Assembly: GCA_963781195.1 (NCBI GenBank)
Contig: CAWAEZ010000011.1
Location: forward strand, 620,001 to 684,000
Length of the DNA: 64,000 nucleotides
Direction of reading: 5' to 3'
Origin: JAJPKK01 sp963781195
GTDB lineage: Bacteria > Pseudomonadota > Alphaproteobacteria > Rhizobiales > Xanthobacteraceae
The notes beneath the pieces are model-generated. The model made no database searches and was not told the DNA's origin. It saw only the letters and a list, made by a program, of their open reading frames with translations. The position numbers and the translations under genes are program-made. Of the stretch, positions 42,791 through 54,114 are shown in pieces. Each line of letters begins with the position of its first letter. The stretch's first letter is position 1.

Positions 42791-43078
42791 CTATTTCGGG
42801 GCGGAGTGCGTCACCGTCGGTTTGGCAGGCGACGCCGCGCTGCGCAGATTTCCCCACGGGTCGGCCTTAGCTTTCTGATCCGGAATTTTGGCCACGCCGG
42901 CCTTGTAGGCCTCGTCGCGCGCCTTTTCTTCCTTCAGCTCGTCCGCGGACTTGGACTTCGTTTCCCCTCCCAGCGTGATGCTCGGCCTCGCCGCGTTCGA
43001 GTTACCGCTCCCGGGCACCTGGGCATAGGCGGGGCCCGCCACCGCCGCGATCACCATTGCCGCCATCAAGCTCCTCAT
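42791..43078 (-). CDS. Small periplasmic hypothetical protein
   Basis: 95 residues with signal peptide MRSLMAAMVIAAVAGPAYA, then a charged, helical stretch (SKSADELKEEKARDEAYKAG) and DPWGNLRSAASP near the end. Proteins of this plan (a DEAYK box and a PWG/NLR box) are frequent in Bradyrhizobium-type genomes and have no known role. No neighbour on the same strand within 280 bases suggests a partner. Confidence 0.75.
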   Translation of the reverse strand: MRSLMAAMVIAAVAGPAYAQVPGSGNSNAARPSITLGGETKSKSADELKEEKARDEAYKAGVAKIPDQKAKADPWGNLRSAASPAKPTVTHSAPK

Positions 43079-43360
43079 AAACCTCTCCGCTCCGCAATTC
43101 GCTCTGGACAGCCCCCAAACCGCGCGGCGCTAAATCAGCCCACGCGGCTTGCGCGCACGGTTAAGTCCGCATTTTGGCTTTTCGTGGAAGCTCGCGGCGC
43201 GCGAGGAGGCCTGTGACGGCAAACGAGCCGCTCCCGCCCCCGCCGGATCGGCCGACCAGGTGCCGCGCGCTCCCACGCGGGTTGCCTTGCCCGCTTGCGC
43301 AGGAAGCTGAGCCGCGTCGCTCAGCCGGGCAAGGCTGTATGGTCGGGCGAGCGATCTAAA

Positions 43361-43990
43361 TCACGCTTTGGCGCTCGGCCGCGCCGACACCGCCGCGTGC
43401 CAGCGGAGCAGATGCCCGCATGCGTCGGGAACGGCGAGCTTGATCCAGCGCGCGAAATCGACCGAGACGAGCGCGGTGATGTCGGCGACCGAATAGCGAT
43501 CTCCCGCGACAAATTCGGTTTCCGCGAGCCGGTCGTCGAGCAGGTGGAAAAATCGGCCCACCCGGGCACGTCCGCGTTCGACGAGGGCGGGGATCTGCTC
43601 GTAGTCGTCCGCGCCCGGCAACGCGCGCGACTTGAAGCCGGGCGACGAATTGCGCAGCGCATCGGCCACCGCGAGGAAGCCCTCGCGTTCGACCCGGCGC
43701 TGCCACAGGGTCACGCGCGCACTGTCGCGCGGCCCCGTGCCCATCAGCGGCGGGTCCGGCTGCAGCGTCTCGAAGTAAGTGCAGATCGCCATCACGTCGG
43801 CGACGCGCTCGCCGTCGTCGAACTCAAGCACCGGGACGGTGCAATCCGGATTGATCGCACGGAACGCCGCGCTGAACTGCTCGCCGGCCCGGAGATCGAC
43901 CTGGACGGTCGTGACCGCGATGCCTTTCTCGGCGAGAAAAACTCGCACGCGGCGCGGGTTGGGGGCGGCAGCATACTCGTAGAGCTTCAT
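43361..43990 (-). CDS. Glutathione S-transferase family protein
   Basis: A 209-residue two-domain protein: a thioredoxin-like N half (MKLYEYAAAPNPRRVRVFLA, with INPDCTVPVLEFDDGERVAD as the glutathione-binding cis-Pro and Asp region) and an all-helical C half (about 85-205) with the N-capping box VAGDRYSVADITALVSV. It conjugates or reduces small electrophiles with glutathione in the cytosol; the substrate is unknown. The ATG at 43990 gives the exact domain start. Confidence 0.93.
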   Translation of the reverse strand: MKLYEYAAAPNPRRVRVFLAEKGIAVTTVQVDLRAGEQFSAAFRAINPDCTVPVLEFDDGERVADVMAICTYFETLQPDPPLMGTGPRDSARVTLWQRRVEREGFLAVADALRNSSPGFKSRALPGADDYEQIPALVERGRARVGRFFHLLDDRLAETEFVAGDRYSVADITALVSVDFARWIKLAVPDACGHLLRWHAAVSARPSAKA

Positions 43991-44121
43991 CGCGACGCCC
44001 ACTGGTTGGCCCATGTCGCCGGAGTGTCCCCCAACCTGCGCGGATGGACAATGGGCCGAGCCGCGCATGCCGCGGCGCGCGGCCCTTCGGCGAAGACGCG
44101 AATGGACAACCGATGCAAAAA

Positions 44122-44382
44122 CTACAGGCGGCCCTTTTGCGCGTAGGACGGCGGCTTCGCGGCGGTGGTCAGCAGAAGATGCGCGGCGAGCTTCTCGATG
44201 CGGGTGAGATCGCCGCCGATTTGCGCGCTCCACAGATTTTGGATCTGCAGGGTATGGGCGACCGCGTCCATGGTTCGCCAGCGGTTGACCCGGTAGCGAC
44301 CGTCCGCAAGCGTGACCGCAGTCATCTTGAGACCGAACCGCTCCATCTTCGCCACGAATGCTTCGACGTCGAATTCAGCCAT
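44122..44382 (-). CDS. Small conserved-looking hypothetical protein
   Basis: 86 residues, soluble: MAEFDVEAFVAKMERFGLKM, TLADGRYRVNRWRTMDAVAH and a C-terminal helix DLTRIEKLAAHLLLTTAAK. GAGGGGTGGG just before the ATG gives a strong ribosome-binding site and supports this start over a longer frame. It has the look of a single-domain alpha/beta protein. Not recognised. Confidence 0.6.
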   Translation of the reverse strand: MAEFDVEAFVAKMERFGLKMTAVTLADGRYRVNRWRTMDAVAHTLQIQNLWSAQIGGDLTRIEKLAAHLLLTTAAKPPSYAQKGRL

Positions 44383-44828
44383 TTCCCACCCCTCGTCTGT
44401 CGGCCGCCCCACGGCCGCTCCCCCCGCCCGCTCGCAGGCCCCCCCGGGCGGATCCCGGTCGGCCCGCGATGCACGGCCCGCCACTGCGGGCCGCGTCAAG
44501 CGATTCGCAATTCGGCACGTCCGGCACTCTGGACGTCATCTTCGGCGGGGATCAACCGGTGCGCCGGTTATCCTCGCAGTTTGCAAAGCACCTGTGACGT
44601 CTCTGTCACAGGACCGCCGTCGCCGGTCGGAACCAGGCAGCGGCCACGGACCACATGCCGGAGGCGGTGACGCGTCGGGGAGCACCCGCCCGTTCCAGGC
44701 GATCGAGAGAAAAGTTGGCATTTTGCCCAGCGGCGGCTATGCCGGTCTCAAGGTCCTCGCCCGGTTGCGTCAAAACGCGTGATCGGCTTGGATCGCCTCC
44801 CCGATCCGACTGATCAGAAAGCCAACAG
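44383..44828. other. Divergent intergenic region before the cytosolic ThDP gene
   Basis: 446 bases between a minus-strand small gene and the ThDP-enzyme gene. Apart from the inverted repeat at 44591-44612 I see no coding frame of interest. No thiamine-pyrophosphate riboswitch core is recognisable. Confidence 0.4.
44591..44612. promoter_or_regulatory. Perfect inverted repeat, possible operator
   Basis: CCTGTGAC-GTCTCT-GTCACAGG, eight-base arms around six bases, about 216 bases upstream of the ThDP gene. It looks like a binding site for a dimeric regulator. The half-site TGTGA/TCACA recalls CRP-type sites, but the spacing is 8 rather than 6. There is no T run, so a terminator is less likely. 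Confidence 0.4.
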
Positions 44829-46649
44829 ATGTCCACACGCGAAGTCGCGGCGGCCGGCCGGCAGCCTCAAGCGCAGAAAACCGATACCGCTGCCGTCGAA
44901 CGCCCCATCCCGTCGGGCACCAACGCCGCCGGCTTCGGCAGCGACGTCGTCGCCGAAGTGCTGCGCGACCTCGACATCCCCTACATCGCGCTCAATCCCG
45001 GCGCGAGCTATCGCGGCCTCCACGACAGCCTCGTCAACCATATCGGCAACGCCGCGCCGCAGATGCTGCTCTGCCTCCACGAGGAGGCCGCGGTGGCGAT
45101 CGCCCACGGCTATGCCAAGGTCACCGGCAAGGCGATGGCCGCCGCCGTGCATTCCAATGTCGGGCTGTTCCACGCCACCATGGCGATCTTCAACGCCTGG
45201 TGCGACCGCATGCCCATGGTCATTCTCGGCGCCACCGGCCCGGTCGATGCCGCCAAGCGGCGGCCGTGGATCGACTGGATCCACACCGCTGCCGACCAAG
45301 GCGCGATCGTACGTCCCTACACGAAGTGGGACGACCAGCCCGCTTCCCCCGCGGCCGCGCGCGAATCCCTGCTGCGCGGGACCTGGCTCGCCAATGCCGC
45401 CCCGCAAGGGCCGGTCTACATCAATCTCGATGCGGAGATGCAGGAGTCGGTGCTGGAGAAGCCGCTGCCGCCCTGCGACGTGAACCGCTATATGCCGCCG
45501 GTCGTCAATGCGGCCCCGGCGGACCTCATCCAGCAGGCCGCGGAATGGCTCAAGGCCGCCAAGCATCCGGTGATCCTGGCCGGCCGGGTGTCGCGCGATC
45601 CCACCGCTTGGAAGCAGCGCGTCGCGCTCGCCGAGGCGATCGGCGCCCGGGTGACGACGGGCCTCAAGGTCGGCGCCGCGTTCCCGACCGACCATCCCCT
45701 CCATGTCGACGCGCCCATGAACTTCACCAAGGACGAGCTGACGCCACTCCTCAAGGAGGCCGACGTCATCCTCAGTCTCGACTGGGTCGATCTCGCCGGC
45801 ACCTTGAAGCCGCTCGACGGCCCGCCGGCCGGCAAGGTGATCCAGATCTCGCTCGACCATCAGCTCGCCAACGGCTGGAGCATGGACTACCAGGCGCTGC
45901 CGCCGGTCGATCTCTTCATCTCGGCCGACCCCGACACCGCGACCGCAGCGCTGGTCCAGGCGATCGGGCCGGCTCCGGCCAAGCCCGCCGCCGGCGCGGC
46001 ACGGCCGCTGCACGAACCCAAGGCGGGCGCGCGCGCGCTCGGCATCGAGGACGTCGCCGCGGCGTTGCGCGGCGCCGTCGGCACGCGCGACGTGACCCTC
46101 GCCCACCTGCCGCTGTCATGGCAGGGCTCGTTCTGGCATTTCCGGCACCCGCTCGATTTCGTCGGCTCCGACGGCGGCGGCGGCGTCGGTGGCGGACCCG
46201 GAATTTCCGTCGGCGTCGCCCTCGCCGTGAAGGGGTCGGGGCGGCTGCCGATCGGAATCTGCGGCGACGGCGATTTCCTGATGAGCGTGACCTCGCTGTG
46301 GACTGCGGTGCACTACCGCATTCCCCTTCTGATCGTGGTCGCCAACAATCGTTCGTTCTACAACGACGAGGTCCATCAGGAGCGGATGGCGATCCTGCGC
46401 AACCGTCCGGTCGAGAACAAATGGATCGGCCAGAAGATGCTCGATCCCGAGATCGACCTCGCCGCCCTCGCCCGCGCCCAGGGCGCGCACGGCTACGGCC
46501 CGATCACCAAGGCGGACGATCTGGCCGCGGTGCTCGCCGAGGCGATCGCGGCGGTGGATGCCGGCGGAGTCGCCGTGGTCGACGTCCGTATCGAGCCGGG
46601 CTATGGCGCCCGCGACACCAGTGGCGCCATGGCGCGCAAGACCGGGTAA
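44829..46649 (+). CDS. ThDP-dependent enzyme, acetolactate synthase-like, transporter-linked
   Basis: A 606-residue three-domain thiamin-diphosphate enzyme without an export signal. Pyr domain: LNPGASYRGLHDSLVN and catalytic glutamate E85 in CLHEEAAVAIAHGYAKVTG. Middle domain: HPVILAGRVSRDPTAWKQR. PP domain: ThDP/metal motif ICGDGDFLMSVTSLW ... VVANN. It shares family blocks with the Tat-exported enzyme at 30776-32801 (ATMAI[FY]NAWCDR, YTKWDDQP), so the two are paralogues. An ABC importer follows on the same strand after 212 bases, suggesting that the imported compound is its substrate or a precursor. The block FVGSDGGGGVGGGPGISVG is typical of benzoylformate decarboxylase-like members. Substrate unknown. 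Confidence 0.88.
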   Translation: MSTREVAAAGRQPQAQKTDTAAVERPIPSGTNAAGFGSDVVAEVLRDLDIPYIALNPGASYRGLHDSLVNHIGNAAPQMLLCLHEEAAVAIAHGYAKVTGKAMAAAVHSNVGLFHATMAIFNAWCDRMPMVILGATGPVDAAKRRPWIDWIHTAADQGAIVRPYTKWDDQPASPAAARESLLRGTWLANAAPQGPVYINLDAEMQESVLEKPLPPCDVNRYMPPVVNAAPADLIQQAAEWLKAAKHPVILAGRVSRDPTAWKQRVALAEAIGARVTTGLKVGAAFPTDHPLHVDAPMNFTKDELTPLLKEADVILSLDWVDLAGTLKPLDGPPAGKVIQISLDHQLANGWSMDYQALPPVDLFISADPDTATAALVQAIGPAPAKPAAGAARPLHEPKAGARALGIEDVAAALRGAVGTRDVTLAHLPLSWQGSFWHFRHPLDFVGSDGGGGVGGGPGISVGVALAVKGSGRLPIGICGDGDFLMSVTSLWTAVHYRIPLLIVVANNRSFYNDEVHQERMAILRNRPVENKWIGQKMLDPEIDLAALARAQGAHGYGPITKADDLAAVLAEAIAAVDAGGVAVVDVRIEPGYGARDTSGAMARKTG

Positions 46650-46680
46650 TGTCGCGGTGGCAAGCGCACCCAGGTTTCGC

Positions 46681-46798
46681 TGTCATGCTCCGCGCAAGCG
46701 GGGCATCCAGTAACCCCCGCGCTATCGAATCGTTTGATGCCGTGCCCAAGTCGGAGCTCGGTTGTTACTGGATCGCCCGGTCGAGCCGGGCGATGACA
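46681..46798. repeat. Palindromic intergenic element
   Basis: About 118 bases with nested inverted pairs: ATCCAGTAA (46705-46713) with TTACTGGAT (46765-46773), and TGTCATGC.. at the left edge with ..GGGCGATGACA at the right. GC-rich hairpins (CCGC..GCGG, CCCGG..CCGGG) sit inside each half. RIME-type element between the ThDP gene and the transporter genes. Confidence 0.8.
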
Positions 46799-46861
46799 CT
46801 GAGGCGCCGGTAGCGCCAAGAGAAAGCGCCGGGGTAACGTCGGGCGCGGCGAGAGGGAGTG

Positions 46862-47734
46862 ATGGCGAGCGCGGCAACGCTGGCGGGACGGACGGACGGT
46901 GCGCGCGGCGCGCAGGCCTCCGGCATTCTCGTCGTCGACGACATTTACGTGCAATATGAAACACCCGACGGACCGGTGGTCGCGGTCGATCACGTCTCGC
47001 TCACGGTGCGCCCCGGCGAATTCCTCGCCGTCATCGGCCCCTCCGGCTGCGGCAAGTCCACGCTGTTCAACGTGGTCGGCGGGCTTCTCGACAGTTTCCA
47101 GGGCGCCGTCACCGTGGCCGGCGAGACGGTGCGCGGTCCGCATCCCGCGATCGGCATGGTGTTCCAGGAGGAATCGACCTTTCCGTGGCGCACGGTGATC
47201 GAGAACGTCGCCTTCCCGCTGGAGATTGCCGGCATCCCGAAGCCGGCGCGGCTCGACAAGGCGAAGCGCTTCATCTCCCTCGTCGGCCTCACCGGGTTCG
47301 AGAACCGCTATCCCAACGAGCTGTCGGGCGGCATGCGCCAGCGCGTCGCCATCGCCCGCACCCTGGCCTCCGAGCCGAAGATCCTGCTGATGGACGAGCC
47401 GTTCGCCTCGCTCGACGAGCAGACGAGGCTGCTGCTCGGCGACAAGGTGCTGCAGATCCAGCAGGACCTCAAGCAGACCACGCTGCTCATCACCCACAAC
47501 ATCACCGAGGCGGTGCAGCTCGCCGACCGCATCCTGGTGATGAGCTACCGGCCGGGCAAGGTGAAGCGGATCGTCGAGATCGACCTGCCGCGGCCGCGTT
47601 CCTCGGAGATCGTGTCGAGCGAAGCGTTCGGCCGCTACATCGCCGACATCTGGACCGACCTGCGCGAAGAGGCGAGCCGCGGCATGCGCGACAGCGAGGA
47701 CCGCGCGCTCCACAGCGGGGAGCACGGAGCGTGA
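46862..47734 (+). CDS. ABC transporter ATP-binding protein, nitrate/taurine type
   Basis: A 290-residue ATPase of the SsuB/TauB/NrtD group. Walker A IGPSGCGKSTLFNVVGG, Q-loop MVFQEESTFPWRTVIENVAF, signature LSGGMRQRVAIARTLA and Walker B ILLMDEPFASLDEQTR are intact. The Q-loop with FPWRTV is typical of this group. The ATG at 46862 follows GAGGGAG closely; an overlapping GTG at 46859 is an alternative. The stop overlaps the GTG of the first permease by 4 bases. Confidence 0.94.
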   Translation: MASAATLAGRTDGARGAQASGILVVDDIYVQYETPDGPVVAVDHVSLTVRPGEFLAVIGPSGCGKSTLFNVVGGLLDSFQGAVTVAGETVRGPHPAIGMVFQEESTFPWRTVIENVAFPLEIAGIPKPARLDKAKRFISLVGLTGFENRYPNELSGGMRQRVAIARTLASEPKILLMDEPFASLDEQTRLLLGDKVLQIQQDLKQTTLLITHNITEAVQLADRILVMSYRPGKVKRIVEIDLPRPRSSEIVSSEAFGRYIADIWTDLREEASRGMRDSEDRALHSGEHGA

Positions 47735-48501
47735 GCGCCGCCACCCTCGCACGGTCGCGGGCGGCGCCGGCGGCGCTCGGGCTCGGCACCCTCGTCGTCG
47801 CGATCCTCGCCGTCGAGGTGCTGATCCGCATCGGCGTCATCAATCGCTTCATCGTGCCGCTGCCTTCCCAGATCGCGCTGGCGTTCGGGCGCGTCATCAC
47901 CGAGGAGGACATCGCCGAGCGCTTCCGCCTCACCTTCTTCGAGGCGTTCACCGCCGGCGTGATGATCACCGTGGTCGGCGTCGCCGTCGGCATCCTGCTC
48001 TACCGGGTGAAGCTGCTGCGCCAGGCGACCGAAACCTGGGTCGCGGCGATGGCCTCGGCGCCGACGGTGCTGATGTATCCGCTGTTCCTGGTGATTTTCG
48101 GACGCAGCGTGTGGACCATCATCATGATGGGGTTCGTCGCTGGGCTGCCGCCGGTCATCCTCAAGACCGTGGAGGGGCTGTCGGGAACCCGGCGGGTGCT
48201 CATCAATGTCGGTCGCAGCCTCAAGCTGACGGGGCCGCAGATGTTCATCAAGATCCTGTTTCCGGCGGCGCTGCCGACGATCTTCGTCGGCGTGCGGCTC
48301 GGGCTGATCTTCACCCTGATCAACGTGGTCGGCGTCGAGTTCCTGATCAATTTCGGCGGCCTCGGCCAACTCATCAACGACCTCGCGGAGCGCTACGATC
48401 TGCCCGGCACCTATGCCGCGATCTGCTTCGTGATCCTGGTCAGCGTCTGCTTCTTCGTCCTCACGGAATGGATCGAACGATGGCTGAGGCCGGTCGAATA
48501 A
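47731..48501 (+). CDS. ABC transporter permease 1 (SsuC/TauC type)
   Basis: A 256-residue inner-membrane permease with about six helices; the start is GTG at 47731, overlapping the ATPase stop (GTGA) with GGGGAG upstream. The coupling (EAA-like) region reads LINVGRSLKLTGPQMFIKIL, then FPAALPTIFVGVRLGLIFTL. It pairs with the second permease, whose start lies 22 bases inside this gene. A heterodimer is likely, unlike classical SsuC homodimers. Confidence 0.92.
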   Translation: MSAATLARSRAAPAALGLGTLVVAILAVEVLIRIGVINRFIVPLPSQIALAFGRVITEEDIAERFRLTFFEAFTAGVMITVVGVAVGILLYRVKLLRQATETWVAAMASAPTVLMYPLFLVIFGRSVWTIIMMGFVAGLPPVILKTVEGLSGTRRVLINVGRSLKLTGPQMFIKILFPAALPTIFVGVRLGLIFTLINVVGVEFLINFGGLGQLINDLAERYDLPGTYAAICFVILVSVCFFVLTEWIERWLRPVE

Positions 48502-49274
48502 CCCTGCCGGCAGCGCCGGCGCCGTGGATCGATCCGGTCACGCTCGTCCGGCTCGCGATCATCGCCGGCGTTCTGGTGTCCTGGGAGGCCCTGGCGCGTT
48601 CGGGCCTGCTCTACCGCGACGTGGTGCCGTCGCTGTTCGCCATCGGCGCCGCATTGGCGAAGCTGCTCTCGACCGCCGACTTCTACTGGAACCTCGGCGT
48701 GACCGCCGGCGAAGTCGGCACCGCGCTCCTGATCGGCGGCGTCTCGGGCGTGGTCGTCGGGCTCGTGCTCGGCGGCAGCCGCTTCCTTTCGAGAGCCTAC
48801 GAGCCCTATCTCTACTATCTCGGGCCCACGCCCAAGATCATCTTCTTCCCGGTGATGATCATGTGGTTCGGGGTCGGGCCGGGATCGAAGGTGGCGATGG
48901 GCGCGATCTCCTGCTTCTTCCCGATCGCGCTCTCGACCGCGGCAGGGATGCGGCAAATCGACAAGGTGCTGATCAGGGTCGGCCGCAGCTTCCGCGCCAA
49001 TGCGTGGCAGATGGCGACCAAGATCTATCTCCCGGCCATGCGCCATCCCATGATCAACGGCATCCGGCTCGGCCTCGGCGTCGCCATCATCGGCACCCTG
49101 CTCGCTGAGACCAAGCTGAGCAACCAGGGCGTCGGCTTCCTCATCATCCAGGCCTACAGCCTGTTCGACATGCCGCGCATGTATGCGATGCTGATCGTGC
49201 TGTTCGTGGTGGCGATCGGCGCCAACGCGCTGGTCGGCCGCCTCGGCGGCCTGAGCTCGATCCGGCCGCGCTGA
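48480..49274 (+). CDS. ABC transporter permease 2 (SsuC/TauC type)
   Basis: A 264-residue partner permease. The coupling loop is LIRVGRSFRANAWQMATKIY, then LPAMRHPMINGIRLGLGVAI; hydrophobic helices flank it. The ATG overlaps the end of permease 1 by 22 bases, so expression is coupled. It is followed by 227 bases without a gene before the binding protein. Confidence 0.92.
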   Translation: MAEAGRITLPAAPAPWIDPVTLVRLAIIAGVLVSWEALARSGLLYRDVVPSLFAIGAALAKLLSTADFYWNLGVTAGEVGTALLIGGVSGVVVGLVLGGSRFLSRAYEPYLYYLGPTPKIIFFPVMIMWFGVGPGSKVAMGAISCFFPIALSTAAGMRQIDKVLIRVGRSFRANAWQMATKIYLPAMRHPMINGIRLGLGVAIIGTLLAETKLSNQGVGFLIIQAYSLFDMPRMYAMLIVLFVVAIGANALVGRLGGLSSIRPR

Positions 49275-49501
49275 TGACCGGCCCGTTACGACGGTATCTT
49301 CCGTAGAGGGGCAAAGGTGCCCTTCGCGCCGCGCCCGCGGCGTTGATCCCAGGCTTCGCGTCGGCGCTTCGCGTGCTTACGGGGCTTTGCCCCCTGCGGT
49401 TTTGCGCGCGCCGCCGCGGGCGGTCGCGACATGCAGGCACGGCCGCTGTATTTGGCTTTGCCCCCTCGCCGCGCTAAAACCGGGAAAACGGGAGGACGAC
49501 C

Positions 49502-50470
49502 ATGAACAGGATTGCCGGCCTTGCCTTGGCGGCGACGCTCACGCTCGGCTCGCTCGCGCTCGGAGCCGCCCTGCCCGCCCGCGCCGACGACGTCGTCAAG
49601 CTCACCGTCGGCCAGCGCGCCAACTGGGACACCTCGATCGCCCAGCTGGGCAGCATGGCCGGCATCTTCAAGAAACACGGCATCGACGTCGAGATGATCT
49701 TCACCGGAGGAAGCGGCGAAACGCTGCAGCCGGTGATCTCGGGCGCGGTGGATGCCGGCGTTGCGGTCGGCACCATCGGCGCCATCGCCGCCTTCTCCAA
49801 GGGCGCGCCGGTGCGCATCATCGCCGCCGAGGCGACCGGCGCCGCCGACTACTGGTATGCCAAGACGTCGTCGCCGATCAAGAAGCTGACCGATCTCACC
49901 GACAAGAACACCATCGCCTTTTCCACGCGGGGCTCGTCGACGGATTCGATCGTGCGGGCCTTCATCGACGAGTACAAGCTCAAGGTGAAGCCGATTACGA
50001 CCGGCAATCCTTCCTCGACGCTGACCCAGGTGATGACCGACCAGGTCGATGTCGGCTGGGCCTCGCCGCCGTTTGGCCTCAAGGAGATCGACGAGGGCAA
50101 GACCCGCGTGGTCGCCCGGGCCACCGATTCCGCGCTGGTGCGCGGCCAGACCATCCGCGTCGTGGTCGCCAACGCCGACGCCCTCGCCAAGCGCAAGGAC
50201 GTGTTCGACCGCTTCATGAAGGCCTATCGCGAGACCATCGCCTACATGTACGGCGACAATCCCCAGGTCATCAAAGACTATGCCGCGTTCGCCGGCGTTT
50301 CCGAAGCCGTCGCCCGGCGGGTACGCGACGAGTTCTTCCCGCGCTCCCTTGTCGAGCCGGACGAGATCCACGGCATGGATTCGCTCCTCGCCGAGGCCGT
50401 GACGCTGAAGTTCATCCCGGCGCCGCTGACCAAGGAGCAGGTCACCGAGCTGGTGAAAATACCGAAGTGA
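49502..50470 (+). CDS. ABC transporter substrate-binding protein, NMT1/THI5-like
   Basis: A 322-residue periplasmic binding protein for the two preceding permeases. Signal peptide MNRIAGLALAATLTLGSLAL with cleavage near ARA/DDV, then the NMT1/THI5/SsuA-like fold: LTVGQRANWDTSIAQLGSMA, GIFKKHGIDVEMIFTGGSGE, then QPVISGAVDAGVAVGTIGAI and a C-terminal helical region. Members bind sulfonates, pyrimidine thiamin precursors, nitrate or aromatic acids. A good ribosome-binding site (GGGAGGA) precedes the ATG. The link to the ThDP-enzyme gene makes a carboxylated 2-oxo acid or a thiamin precursor reasonable guesses, but nothing seen decides it. Confidence 0.9.
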   Translation: MNRIAGLALAATLTLGSLALGAALPARADDVVKLTVGQRANWDTSIAQLGSMAGIFKKHGIDVEMIFTGGSGETLQPVISGAVDAGVAVGTIGAIAAFSKGAPVRIIAAEATGAADYWYAKTSSPIKKLTDLTDKNTIAFSTRGSSTDSIVRAFIDEYKLKVKPITTGNPSSTLTQVMTDQVDVGWASPPFGLKEIDEGKTRVVARATDSALVRGQTIRVVVANADALAKRKDVFDRFMKAYRETIAYMYGDNPQVIKDYAAFAGVSEAVARRVRDEFFPRSLVEPDEIHGMDSLLAEAVTLKFIPAPLTKEQVTELVKIPK

Positions 50471-50798
50471 GTTGATCCCTCGGCGCCTTCTCCGAGCAGG
50501 CCGGCCGGAGCCGGGGTGGTCGCCTTCGGTCCCTGGGTGTCGAAATCTGCAAAGACCCCTCTACGGGGCGCCGATGGCGATCCGCGGCCGCTGACAATTC
50601 AGCCCCCCGAACTCCCGCGCTTCCGGCCTCATGCCGCCACAACGGCGGTTGCCGACACGCAACCTGTAGATTATAGATAGTATAATTACAACCTTCGCAT
50701 GTTGCGGGCTTGGAGCCTTGTCGTGCGGGCTTTCGCCGTATCCGCCACCATCACGAGCCGCCGGCAAGCCACCGCGGCCACGCTGTGCGTGAGACGCG
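50471..50798. other. Intergenic region with an AT-rich promoter-like patch
   Basis: 328 bases. The stretch 50666-50692 is strikingly AT-rich for this genome. TTGCCG (50649-50654) and TATAGA (50672-50677) are 17 bases apart, and a perfect TATAAT stands at 50681-50686. It could drive the small gene at 50799. No coding frame recognised. Confidence 0.4.
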
Positions 50799-51065
50799 AT
50801 GCCCGGTGACGACGCCATCGAAGCCGCCTTGATCCGCTTCGGCGCCGCGGTCGGTCCAAAGACCGACGCCGAGATCACCCGGCTGCGCGCGGCCAATGTC
50901 GCGCTCGCCGCGGCGTTGCGCCTGTGCCTCGACGCCATGACGCGGGACGGCCATTACCCCCACGACGTGTCCGACAGGGCCTGCGCGACGCTCGCCGCGT
51001 TTGCCGACTCGATGCCGGTGCCGGCGGAGGCTGCTGGAAAGCCGAAAAAACACGCTGGTGGCTGA
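50799..51065 (+). CDS. Hypothetical protein
   Basis: 88 residues: MPGDDAIEAALIRFGAAVGP, then a helix KTDAEITRLRAANVALAAAL that looks like a short coiled coil, LCLDAMTRDGHYPHDVSDRA and a basic tail (GKPKKHAGG). Soluble, with no signal peptide. Not recognised. It has no clear ribosome-binding site but is read downstream of an AT-rich promoter-like patch and ends 78 bases before tRNA-Val (opposite strand). Confidence 0.5.
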   Translation: MPGDDAIEAALIRFGAAVGPKTDAEITRLRAANVALAAALRLCLDAMTRDGHYPHDVSDRACATLAAFADSMPVPAEAAGKPKKHAGG

Positions 51066-51143
51066 ACGCAAGCGGCGCGGTGCAACCTGGGGGCATGTCC
51101 CCCTGCTTGGCCAGATAGGTGGCGACGCGAGCGGGGCGAACCT

Positions 51144-51219
51144 TGGTGGGCGGTGACGGGCTCGAACCGCCGACCCTCTCGGTGTAAACGAGATGCTCTA
51201 CCAACTGAGCTAACCGCCC
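51144..51219 (-). tRNA. tRNA-Val (UAC)
   Basis: 76 bases with encoded CCA. Acceptor GGGCGGT/ACCGCCC, D arm AGCTCAGTTGGTAGAGC, anticodon stem TCTCG/CGAGA with loop TTTACAC (anticodon TAC), T arm GGCGG TTCGAGC CCGTC (last pairs include G-T). Confidence 0.97.
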
Positions 51220-51403
51220 TCGCCCCAGCTTTAGCGCTGAAGCGCCGCCGCGCAAGTGGATTTGGCAGTGGGGGTCGGGCGAGTGGATTTGCGCAAGCCG
51301 CTGCTCCGCGCGCGGGCCGCCGCCACATCGCCTGATGGCTGTCAAAATAAGAACGGCGGCCCGAGGGCCGCCGTCCAAGCTTATTGTCCAGACGTGCCGG
51401 GGG

Positions 51404-53836
<2,433 letters not shown>

Positions 53837-54015
53837 GACATGAGTCCTTTTCTTGTTGTGCCCCTCCGTCCCTGCCCGCTTGAGCAGCGCAGGCGCGGAG
53901 TGCCTTGTTCCTGAGACGGACCGCCACGCTCCACAGCGTCACGATGCGGCCGCGAGATCCTGCCCGGGAATACGATGAGGAACGCTCTACTCGACATTGA
54001 AACGCCCCACTGCCA

Positions 54016-54046
54016 ATAGGTGGAGACGGCAGCGGAGCGTGTCAAG
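54016..54046 (-). promoter_or_regulatory. Candidate lon promoter
   Basis: On the minus strand CTTGACA is followed, after about 18 bases, by ACCTATT. CTTG plus a C(C/T)TAT-type -10 recalls the alphaproteobacterial heat-shock (RpoH) pattern, although the spacing is slightly long. Heat-shock control of lon is well known; the site itself is an inference. Confidence 0.35.
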
Positions 54047-54114
54047 CAACCGACCCGGGCGGGCGGCTGCGCGTCGTTCGCCGCAGCCGCGAGGATAGCA
54101 GATTCGGGGCGCGG

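Noticed and set aside
44613..44828. TPP riboswitch before the ThDP-enzyme gene
   Set aside because: No CTGAGA/ACCTGATC-type core is visible on the plus strand.
49301..50566. Inverted CCGTAGAGGGG copies flanking the NMT1-type binding-protein gene as a transposon-like unit
   Set aside because: Only 11 bases match, no target duplication is seen and no transposase is present; probably chance.
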